Shown here piece by piece: positions 1 to 5,450 of a DNA stretch of 5,450 bases (the first letter of the stretch is position 1; the number at the start of each line of letters is the position of its first letter). The DNA comes from Halieaceae bacterium (lineage in GTDB: Bacteria; Pseudomonadota; Gammaproteobacteria; Pseudomonadales; Halieaceae). The DNA is taken from the NCBI GenBank assembly GCA_003520285.1, contig DOVB01000070.1, positions 1 to 5,450 of the forward strand, in the 5' to 3' direction. Made by a program: the position numbers and the translations under genes. The notes under the pieces are model-generated. The model did not search any database, had not been told where the DNA came from, and saw only the letters and a list, made by a program, of their open reading frames with translations.

Positions 1-63
1 GAGTTCGCCCGTCGCGAGCGCCGCTTTGGTGGTCGCTCCAAACGGGAGTCACTGCATGCTTAA
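1..63 (+). CDS. uppS: Undecaprenyl diphosphate synthase, C-terminal 20 residues (partial, 5' end outside window)
   Basis: Reading from base 1, twenty codons end at a TAA at 61-63. The peptide contains FARRERRFGG, which closely matches the conserved C-terminal tail of bacterial cis-prenyltransferase UppS (E. coli ends with a similar FANRERRFGG stretch). UppS is a cytosolic or membrane-associated enzyme that condenses isopentenyl diphosphate onto farnesyl diphosphate to make C55 undecaprenyl diphosphate, the carrier for cell-wall and surface polysaccharide precursors. The Arg-rich RxERRFGG tail is a family hallmark, and in UppS enzymes it lies near the dimer interface and substrate site. The position directly before cdsA is the canonical gammaproteobacterial order and supports the call. 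Only the tail is visible, so catalytic residues cannot be checked. The last 8 bases overlap the start of cdsA. Confidence 0.88.
   Translation, partial: EFARRERRFGGRSKRESLHA
44..48 (+). promoter_or_regulatory. Ribosome binding site of cdsA (GGGAG)
   Basis: GGGAG lies 7 bases before the ATG at 56, inside the last codons of uppS. It decides the cdsA start: upstream in-frame alternatives near 26 have no comparable purine-rich element and would add residues unlike the family N-terminus. Confidence 0.6.
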
Positions 64-892
64 GGCCCGTTTAATGACGGGAGTACCTTTAGCGGTGATT
101 TTTATCTCCATCGTACTTTTCGTGTCGCCACTCGTTTTAAGTGCGTTGTTTGCAGTCTTTGTGCTCCTTGGTGCTTGGGAGTGGAGCCGTTTATCTGGCC
201 TCACGTCAGCATTGAGTCGAGCAGTCTATCTATGCGTGATTGCAGGCAGTTTATTAGTAGCGACCTCTTACGGTGATTTATTGGGTGCGGTGAAGCAGTA
301 TGAGGTTAGAGCTATTCTAGGTGCATCATGCTTTGCCTGGGCCATTGGGTTGCTCTGGGTCAAGGGTTATCCGAGTAGCGCGATTCTGTGGCGGAGTTCC
401 TTCGCTCGATTGATAATGGGGTATTGGGTATTGGTACCAGCGTGGATCGCTGCCATATTTTTGCTGAGTGTACCGCTCGGTCCTTATATCCTCATTGCCA
501 TGGTGGCTACAGTGGTCGTTGCTGATGTCGGCGCTTATTTCTTTGGTCGCGCCCTGGGTCGTCACAAGTTGGCACCTAATGTGAGTCCGAGTAAGACCTG
601 GGAAGGTTTTTGGGGCGGCTTTGTCGCGAGCGGTCTTCTCGCTGCACTGATTTGGTGGGTGTTGCCGGTGGAGCTATCACACCTCAGCTTACAGGTCATT
701 CTAGGATTGATTCTGAGCACTGCGCTTGCATCGGTATTGGGAGACCTCATGGTGAGTATGGTGAAGCGCGAAAGTGGTCACAAGGACAGTGGGGTTCTAT
801 TGCCGGGGCATGGCGGTGTATTGGATCGTCTCGATAGTATTTGCGGCGCAGCGCCTGTATTTGCGCTCGGTTATATGTTGGTTCACTGGTGA
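56..892 (+). CDS. cdsA: Phosphatidate cytidylyltransferase (CDP-diacylglycerol synthase)
   Basis: This integral inner-membrane enzyme converts phosphatidic acid and CTP to CDP-diacylglycerol and pyrophosphate, the branch point for all bacterial phospholipids. The 278-residue product is close to the 285 of E. coli CdsA. It is strongly hydrophobic, with about eight membrane segments (for example about 9-25, 27-43, 55-72, 85-102, 118-139, 143-163, 188-206 and 214-232). The CdsA family signature is complete at residues 234-260: SMVKRESGHKD, then LPGHGG, then DRLD, with metal- and CTP-binding acidic residues at D244, D257 and D260. A second conserved block has D157 (VADVGAYFFGR) and SPSKTWEG at 177-184. 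I chose ATG 56 because it follows a GGGAG site and gives the typical MLKxR start; ATG 74 is a weaker in-frame alternative. The gene overlaps uppS by 8 bases and dxr by 4, so translational coupling along one operon is likely. Nothing is truncated or unusual. Confidence 0.96.
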   Translation: MLKARLMTGVPLAVIFISIVLFVSPLVLSALFAVFVLLGAWEWSRLSGLTSALSRAVYLCVIAGSLLVATSYGDLLGAVKQYEVRAILGASCFAWAIGLLWVKGYPSSAILWRSSFARLIMGYWVLVPAWIAAIFLLSVPLGPYILIAMVATVVVADVGAYFFGRALGRHKLAPNVSPSKTWEGFWGGFVASGLLAALIWWVLPVELSHLSLQVILGLILSTALASVLGDLMVSMVKRESGHKDSGVLLPGHGGVLDRLDSICGAAPVFALGYMLVHW

Positions 893-2094
893 CGACCCGT
901 GATGCAATCCAGAGGGTCGGTATTTTTGGCGCGACTGGGTCGATCGGCAGGAGCACGCTGGATGTCATCGCTCGGAACCCTGATCGTTATGAAGTGACCG
1001 TTTTAGCGGCTCAGTCGTCAGCAGAGGCAATGGCGGAGTTGTGCTGGCGGCATCGGCCTAAGTTTGCCCACATGGCAGATCCGGCTGCCGCAGAGGTCCT
1101 CGAGCAAGCTTTGATCGGTTCTGACGTGATAGTCTGCAGTGGCTCTGATCGTCTTGAGGCGCTGGCTGGATCAGATCATATCGACAGTGTGATGGCGGCG
1201 ATTGTTGGTGCAGCAGGTTTGAGTTCTACTTTGGCAGCTGCTCGGGCTGGCAAAAAACTGTTGCTGGCGAATAAGGAGTCTCTGGTTATGGCCGGTGCGC
1301 TCTTGATGAATAGCGCCGAGGCTTCGGGATCTCATATTCTGCCGATTGATTCTGAACATAATGCCATTTTTCAGTGCCTTGAACATGATGACCGGGCCAA
1401 ACCGTGCTTGCGCGGCGTCGAGAGCATCATCTTAACCGCGTCTGGCGGCCCCTTCCGAACCTGGTCCGCAGAGGCTATAGCACAGGCAACACCTGAGCAG
1501 GCTATTGCCCACCCTAACTGGAGTATGGGTGCAAAGATATCGGTAGATTCAGCGAGCCTCATGAACAAAGGCTTAGAGTTGATTGAAGCGAGCTGGCTAT
1601 TCGATATGCATCCCAGCCGCATCGAGGTTCTGGTGCACCCACAAAGCATTATCCATTCTATGGTTCGATACTGTGATGGCAGTGTGCTGTCGCAAATGGG
1701 ATTACCTGACATGCGCACGCCAATCGCCTATGGTTTGGGGTGGCCTGAGCGAACTCACTCTGGCGTTTCTCCACTCGACTTTTGTAAGCTCGGCAGTTTG
1801 ACGTTCGAAGAAGCGGATTTACATCGGTTTCCCTGCCTGCGGCTTGCGCGCGAGGCCGCCACAGCCGGTGGCACTGCCAGTGCGCTTTGCAATGCGGCGA
1901 ATGAGGTGGCGGTAGCGGCGTTTTTACAAGGTGATTTGCAGTTCGGTGATATTCCAAGAGTCGTTGAGTCGGTTCTGATCGAAGTGCCTAATAGGGAACC
2001 CTCGTCGTTAACTGTGGTCTTAGACCAAGATCTTGTCGCTCGTGATTGCGCTCAACGTGCGGTCGCTGAGTTTCGAATGGCCAGGAGGCTCTAG
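889..2094 (+). CDS. dxr: 1-deoxy-D-xylulose 5-phosphate reductoisomerase
   Basis: This cytosolic enzyme (also called IspC) rearranges and reduces 1-deoxy-D-xylulose 5-phosphate with NADPH to 2-C-methyl-D-erythritol 4-phosphate, the committed step of the MEP isoprenoid pathway and the fosmidomycin target. From GTG 889 the product has 401 residues, against 398 in E. coli. The N-terminal Rossmann fold shows GATGSIG at 14-20, and LLANKES at 125-131 contacts NADPH. The metal site is D154, E156 and E230. Substrate and loop residues are S185 (ASGGPF), H208, W211 and M213 (HPNWSMG), SVDSASLMNKGLE at 218-230 with N226 and K227, and H256 (HPQSIIHSM). A C-terminal helical domain follows (NAANEVAVAAFL). 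The GTG start shares GTGA with the cdsA stop and places the nucleotide-binding motif where the family has it. A TTG at 841 would add 16 atypical residues from inside cdsA. No clear Shine-Dalgarno precedes GTG 889, so translation probably depends on coupling to cdsA. Confidence 0.96.
   Translation: MTTRDAIQRVGIFGATGSIGRSTLDVIARNPDRYEVTVLAAQSSAEAMAELCWRHRPKFAHMADPAAAEVLEQALIGSDVIVCSGSDRLEALAGSDHIDSVMAAIVGAAGLSSTLAAARAGKKLLLANKESLVMAGALLMNSAEASGSHILPIDSEHNAIFQCLEHDDRAKPCLRGVESIILTASGGPFRTWSAEAIAQATPEQAIAHPNWSMGAKISVDSASLMNKGLELIEASWLFDMHPSRIEVLVHPQSIIHSMVRYCDGSVLSQMGLPDMRTPIAYGLGWPERTHSGVSPLDFCKLGSLTFEEADLHRFPCLRLAREAATAGGTASALCNAANEVAVAAFLQGDLQFGDIPRVVESVLIEVPNREPSSLTVVLDQDLVARDCAQRAVAEFRMARRL
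2083..2088 (+). promoter_or_regulatory. Ribosome binding site of rseP (AGGAGG)
   Basis: This is a perfect AGGAGG, 11 bases before ATG 2100. It is encoded by the penultimate Arg codons of dxr and is the strongest Shine-Dalgarno in the window. It fixes the rseP start and predicts efficient re-initiation after dxr ends at 2094. Confidence 0.75.
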
Positions 2095-2099
2095 TACAC

Positions 2100-3455
2100 A
2101 TGATAACGGTGCTTCAAACACTCGGTATGCTTGCCCTTACCTTAGGGATTGTGGTGACCGTGCATGAGTTTGGCCATTTCTGGGTAGCCCGACGTTGTGG
2201 TGTCAAGGTTTTAAAGTTCTCGGTTGGCTTTGGACGCGCTATTTGGTCGCGAACCGCCCGTGATGGTGTTGAATATTCGATTGGCATGTTACCCCTTGGG
2301 GGCTATGTCAAGATGCTCGATGAGCGGGAGACCCCAGTCGAAGGTGCACTCAAAGAGCAGGCATTCAATAATCGACCGGTGAGCCAGCGGATTGCGATCG
2401 CGGCAGCTGGCCCCCTTGCTAATTTTTTGCTCGCTATCTTTATTTACTTTTGTCTCTTTTGGGCGGGGGAACGCGGTTTGGCACCGGTGATTGGCGCAGT
2501 CACTCCCGGAAGCTTGGCTGAGATGGCGGCGCTTGAGGCTGGCCAAGAGATTGTCGCGATCGATGGTGTCGATACTCCAACTTGGCAGTCGGTGAATTTC
2601 CGCCTTCTGGAGCGCTTGGGTGATACCGGTTACCTTGAGTTGGCGGCGACATACCCGCCCTCTGAACGTATTTATAACTCGTCTGTTTATCTCAATCGAT
2701 GGTTAGTGGGAGAGGAAGAGCCGCAACTGATACAGGCCTTCGGCATCGCTCCGATCAGCCCCGATATTGTCCCAATTGTTGGCAGTCTGCTCGATGATGG
2801 CGCGGCCCAAGCTGCTGGCGTGCAAGTGGGGGACCAAATTACGGCAATCGATGGTCAGCCAATTGCCTTGTGGGATGAGTTAGTCGATGTGATCCGAGAT
2901 CGACCGGACGAGCGCTTGGTGCTAAGCCTACTGCGGGATGGGGTCCCCATAGAGATCAACGTGGTTGTAGGACGAGCACTGAGCGATGGTGTCAGTTATG
3001 GTCAGTTGGGCATTGGTGTGCAGCCTCCGGCGTGGCCAGAGGACATGATTCGCACGATTGATAGGGGTCCGGTAGAGGCGCTTGGTGCAGCACTGGCAAG
3101 AACCTCAGAGCTAATATCCTTCACTTTGGAATCACTAAGAAAGATGTTAGAAGGGCTAATATCACCTAAAAACTTGAGTGGTCCGATCACCATTGCTAAA
3201 GTGGCGACCGCGACCGCCGAATCGGGTTTTGAGAGCTACTTTGGTTTTATCGCTCTTCTCAGTGTCAGTCTTGGGGTGTTAAATCTCTTGCCGATACCGA
3301 TACTCGATGGGGGGCATATCATGTACTACGTGATTGAGTGGGTTTCGGGTCGACCAGTGTCTGAACGGGTTCAGATCATTGGCTATCAAATTGGCTTATT
3401 TTTGGTTAGCTGTTTGATGGTGTTTGCATTGTATAATGACGTGGCGCGATTATGA
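2100..3455 (+). CDS. rseP: Inner-membrane site-2 zinc metalloprotease RseP (sigma-E pathway)
   Basis: RseP cleaves the anti-sigma factor RseA within the membrane after DegS has cut it, which frees sigma-E to induce envelope-stress genes; family members also clear remnant signal peptides. The 451 residues match E. coli RseP (450). The first membrane segment carries the zinc motif HEFGH at 22-26 (H22, E23, H26). The third zinc ligand is D403 in NLLPIPILDGGH, which starts at N395. GGYVKM at 67-72 is the conserved membrane-associated beta loop. The second membrane segment is about 105-120 and begins with AGPLANF (103-109). Two periplasmic PDZ domains follow at about 125-220 and 222-305; both contain the ligand-groove pattern GxxAxxAGxxxGDxIxxIDG or a variant. 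NLSGPITIAK at 358-367 is also family-typical. The last membrane segments are about 378-400 and 427-447. All catalytic residues are present, so the protease should be active. The gene starts 5 bases after dxr. Its position just before bamA, a sigma-E target in E. coli, fits its role. Confidence 0.96.
   Translation: MITVLQTLGMLALTLGIVVTVHEFGHFWVARRCGVKVLKFSVGFGRAIWSRTARDGVEYSIGMLPLGGYVKMLDERETPVEGALKEQAFNNRPVSQRIAIAAAGPLANFLLAIFIYFCLFWAGERGLAPVIGAVTPGSLAEMAALEAGQEIVAIDGVDTPTWQSVNFRLLERLGDTGYLELAATYPPSERIYNSSVYLNRWLVGEEEPQLIQAFGIAPISPDIVPIVGSLLDDGAAQAAGVQVGDQITAIDGQPIALWDELVDVIRDRPDERLVLSLLRDGVPIEINVVVGRALSDGVSYGQLGIGVQPPAWPEDMIRTIDRGPVEALGAALARTSELISFTLESLRKMLEGLISPKNLSGPITIAKVATATAESGFESYFGFIALLSVSLGVLNLLPIPILDGGHIMYYVIEWVSGRPVSERVQIIGYQIGLFLVSCLMVFALYNDVARL
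3432..3437 (+). promoter_or_regulatory. Possible -10 element (TATAAT) upstream of bamA, inside the end of rseP
   Basis: A perfect TATAAT lies about 80 bases before the bamA start, in the last codons of rseP. No good -35 hexamer sits at 16-18 bases: TTGATG at 3414-3419 leaves only a 12-base spacer, and TTGGTT at 3402-3407 leaves 24. A TG at 3430-3431 is one base off the extended -10 position. In E. coli, bamA is additionally served by promoters within or near rseP, so a local promoter is plausible, but this element alone is weak support. I saw no sigma-E type GGAACTT/TCAAA pair near it. Confidence 0.22.
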
Positions 3456-3496
3456 TTCGAGCTTCTCAACATCGCTGCAGCGTCGGGTTGCTGTGA
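3452..3496 (+). other. 14-codon overlapping mini-ORF bridging rseP and bamA (possible coupling ORF)
   Basis: An ATG at 3452 overlaps the rseP stop as ATGA, and the frame closes 14 codons later at TGA 3494-3496. That stop overlaps GTG 3493, which is in frame with bamA and could be an alternative bamA start. Such stop-start overlaps at both ends can carry ribosomes across a gap. There is no convincing Shine-Dalgarno, and the peptide (begins MIRASQH, ends VGLL) resembles nothing I know. A reading frame this short arises by chance easily, so I list it as a possible leader rather than a gene. Confidence 0.15.
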
Positions 3497-3505
3497 GCTT
3501 AACAA

Positions 3506-3511
3506 TAAGGG
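3506..3511 (+). promoter_or_regulatory. Ribosome binding site of bamA (TAAGGG)
   Basis: TAAGGG ends 5 bases before TTG 3517 and matches the anti-Shine-Dalgarno core (TAAGG). It is the main reason to prefer TTG 3517 over GTG 3493, which has no purine-rich element at the right distance. Confidence 0.6.
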
Positions 3512-3516
3512 TTACC

Positions 3517-5450
3517 TTGAAATTTTTGATACAACTAATCGCCATTTTTGCTTTAAGTACCTTGGCGCTTGGAGTAAAAGCTGAGCCTTTCCAAGTAAGC
3601 GATATCAGGGTTGAAGGATTACAGCGTATCTCGGCGGGTAGCGTATTCGCGTCACTCCCCGTGGCCGTGGGTGATATCGCTACACCAGCATTGCTGCGTC
3701 AGGCGTCGCGCAATTTGTTCGCCACCGGCAATTTCGATGACATACAAGTGGGCAGAGATGGCTCGGTATTGGTGATCTTGGTAGCCGAGCGCCCTAGTAT
3801 CAGTGAAATTAACATTGATGGTAACAAGGCGATTGAAACAGAGGCTTTGCTCGAGGGCCTCAGTGGCGCCGGACTGGCCGTAGGGCAGGTTTTTCAGCGC
3901 TCGACACTTGAAGGTATGCAGTTAGAGTTACAGCGGCAGTACGTTCAGCAGGGTCGCTATGACGCCTCTATCGAGACTGATGTGATCCCAGAGCCAAGGA
4001 ATCGGGTGTCTATCAGCATCACGATCGATGAGGGCACTCCAGCGCGTATTCAGCACATCAACATTGTTGGTAATACGCTGTTCCCCGAAGACGAATTAAT
4101 TCGTGAATTTGAGCTCAAGAAAGGCGGTTGGCTCTCGTTTTTTACCAGCGACGACAAGTATTCGAAAGAGAAGCTGACCGGCGATCTTGAAACTCTCACC
4201 TCTTATTACATGGATCGGGGCTACCTACAGTTCTCGATTGACTCGACTCAGGTTGCGGTCTCACCAGATAAAACAGCGGTATTTATTACTGCCAACATTA
4301 CCGAAGGCGAACAGTTTACAGTGTCGTCGGTTGACCTCTCGGGTGATTTGGTCGTTGATAAACCCCTACTGATGCCCTTTGTGCTGCTGCGAGCAGATCA
4401 AACGTACAACCAAGCTGCGGTGACTGCTACGGAAGAGTATCTGACCCAGCGGCTCGGGAACGAAGGCTATAATTTTGCCAAGGTCACAGGAATCCCCGAG
4501 GTTAATGCAGACGATAACACCGTTGATCTGAAATTCTTTATTGACCCCGGTAAGCGAACGTACGTGAGACGAATCAGCTTTGAGGGGAATGCGCTAACTG
4601 CCGACGAGGTCTTGCGCCGCGAGATGCGCCAAATGGAAAGTGCACCCGCATCGCAAGCAATGATTGATCAGTCGCGCGTCCGACTGGAGCGCCTCGGTTA
4701 CTTTAGTAAGGCAGAAGTCGAGACGATCCCTGTCCCCGGGACCGACGATCTCATCGATGTCGAGTTTACCGTAGAGGAACAATCATCAGGCTCTATTTCA
4801 GGCAGTGTGGGCTATGCGCAGGATGCCGGATTGATTCTAGGCTTAAACCTAGAGCAGGCGAACTTTTTAGGGAGTGGTAAGAGTATCGGTCTTGGGATCA
4901 ACAGCTCGCAGTACCAAGACTTATATAACATTTCGTACACCAATCCGTATTTTACTGAAGATGGCGTGAGTCGAGGTTTCAGTGTTTTCTATCGCGCTAC
5001 CGATTTGTCAGAGATCAATGTGGCCAGTTACACCACAGACACCCTCGGTGGAGCAATCTCGTTTGGTTATCCGATCAAAGAAACGCAGCGCATCGGTCTT
5101 AATTTTGGTGTCAACAGCACCACAATCACTTCTGGGCGTTACGCCGTTCAAGAGATTAAAGCGAGTCCCCGCTTGGAAGAGGGGATTAACGGATGGTTTG
5201 AGCGTGCGACCATCGAGAATGGTGTTTACTCTTCTGCCGAAGTTTTCAACCCGATCGATACATTGCCGGTCGAAGCATTGACTAACGCAGGCGCGACCGG
5301 GTTTCTCGATGAGAATGGCGATGACTTTTTTAATTATACGATTACGGCCTCATGGCTTCAGTCGACACTGAACCGCGGTCGATTAGCGACTCGTGGTGCC
5401 TCGCAATCGGTATCACTGGAGTTATCTCTGCCCGGCTCTGACCTTGAATT
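3517..5450 (+). CDS. bamA: Outer-membrane protein assembly factor BamA (partial, C-terminus outside window)
   Basis: BamA is the central subunit of the BAM complex, which folds and inserts beta-barrel proteins into the outer membrane. The frame is open from TTG 3517 to the window end, giving 644 complete codons of an expected total somewhat above 800. Residues 1-22 form a signal peptide (MKFL start, hydrophobic core, VKA cleavage site before EPFQVSDIRVEGLQR). Five periplasmic POTRA domains follow at about 23-93, 94-174, 175-266, 267-346 and 347-422, almost the same boundaries as E. coli. POTRA5 keeps LRREMRQME at 366-374; R367 and E374 correspond to E. coli R366 and E373, the latter a known BamD contact. 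The barrel starts near 430 and shows TNPYFTEDGVSRG and LNRGRLATRG. The VRGF loop-6 motif and C-terminal strand lie beyond the window. An apparent extra segment of about 48 residues occupies 548-595. TTG 3517 has a ribosome site and gives a normal signal peptide; GTG 3493 would add 8 residues and is a possible alternative. Confidence 0.95.
   Translation, partial: MKFLIQLIAIFALSTLALGVKAEPFQVSDIRVEGLQRISAGSVFASLPVAVGDIATPALLRQASRNLFATGNFDDIQVGRDGSVLVILVAERPSISEINIDGNKAIETEALLEGLSGAGLAVGQVFQRSTLEGMQLELQRQYVQQGRYDASIETDVIPEPRNRVSISITIDEGTPARIQHINIVGNTLFPEDELIREFELKKGGWLSFFTSDDKYSKEKLTGDLETLTSYYMDRGYLQFSIDSTQVAVSPDKTAVFITANITEGEQFTVSSVDLSGDLVVDKPLLMPFVLLRADQTYNQAAVTATEEYLTQRLGNEGYNFAKVTGIPEVNADDNTVDLKFFIDPGKRTYVRRISFEGNALTADEVLRREMRQMESAPASQAMIDQSRVRLERLGYFSKAEVETIPVPGTDDLIDVEFTVEEQSSGSISGSVGYAQDAGLILGLNLEQANFLGSGKSIGLGINSSQYQDLYNISYTNPYFTEDGVSRGFSVFYRATDLSEINVASYTTDTLGGAISFGYPIKETQRIGLNFGVNSTTITSGRYAVQEIKASPRLEEGINGWFERATIENGVYSSAEVFNPIDTLPVEALTNAGATGFLDENGDDFFNYTITASWLQSTLNRGRLATRGASQSVSLELSLPGSDLE

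Noticed and set aside
841..888. N-terminal extension of dxr from TTG 841
   Set aside because: The added 16 residues are encoded entirely within the conserved end of cdsA, have no ribosome site and do not resemble Dxr N-termini.
1371..1718. Minus-strand 115-codon open frame opposite dxr
   Set aside because: It is fully antisense to conserved Dxr motifs, has no ribosome site or family resemblance, and is explained by codon bias of the sense gene.
1658..1957. Minus-strand 99-codon open frame opposite dxr
   Set aside because: It lies wholly within the well-supported dxr gene. The peptide is rich in Arg, His and Pro with no recognisable domain, as expected for an antisense shadow.
3361..3374. 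Inverted repeat CTGAAC-GG-GTTCAG
   Set aside because: It is perfect but only 6-base arms inside rseP coding sequence (residues around SERVQ), with no T-run after it. It is too short to call an operator or terminator.
3456..3516. Terminator or small RNA in the rseP-bamA gap
   Set aside because: I found no GC-rich stem followed by a T-run. GAGCTT occurs twice (3459-3464 and 3495-3500), but such a 6-base repeat is expected by chance.
4982..5281. Plus-strand 99-codon open frame inside bamA in another frame
   Set aside because: The bamA frame is unbroken here and shows barrel motifs. The alternative peptide has no recognisable features.
1..5450. A novel defence, mobile or secondary-metabolite system in the window
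   Set aside because: All coding space is filled by five recognised housekeeping envelope and lipid genes in canonical order. There are no transposase, integrase, phage, repeat-array or toxin-antitoxin signals.

Overview
The window is a contiguous, same-strand gene block of a Gram-negative gammaproteobacterium: the 3' end of uppS, then cdsA, dxr (ispC), rseP and the first two thirds of bamA. This gene order is the well-known gammaproteobacterial envelope-biogenesis cluster. Protein lengths, catalytic motifs and residue numbering track the E. coli proteins within one to a few residues. GC content looks moderate (about half) and codon use looks even throughout, with no sign of transferred DNA. 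The wording of BamA and UppS would suit a marine or Pseudomonas/Cellvibrio-like gammaproteobacterium, but that placement is only an impression.

Layout: positions 1-63 hold the last 20 codons of uppS. cdsA (56-892) starts inside the end of uppS. dxr (889-2094) most likely starts at a GTG that overlaps the cdsA stop. rseP (2100-3455) follows after 5 bases, with a perfect AGGAGG ribosome binding site inside the last codons of dxr. A 61-base gap (3456-3516) separates rseP from bamA, which most likely starts at TTG 3517 and runs off the window at 5450. This gap is the only real intergenic space in the window. No RNA gene, mobile element, CRISPR array or convincing terminator was seen.

How the genes work together: Dxr commits carbon to the MEP isoprenoid pathway. 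UppS polymerises isoprenoid units into undecaprenyl diphosphate, the lipid carrier for peptidoglycan and O-antigen. CdsA makes CDP-diacylglycerol for all phospholipids. RseP is the inner-membrane site-2 protease that releases sigma-E when outer-membrane protein folding is stressed, and BamA is the core of the machine that folds those proteins.

I did not find an undescribed system. The points most worth a second look are a roughly 48-residue apparent insertion in an extracellular loop of the BamA barrel, and the rseP-bamA junction, which has non-ATG start candidates, a 14-codon overlapping mini-ORF and an isolated TATAAT.
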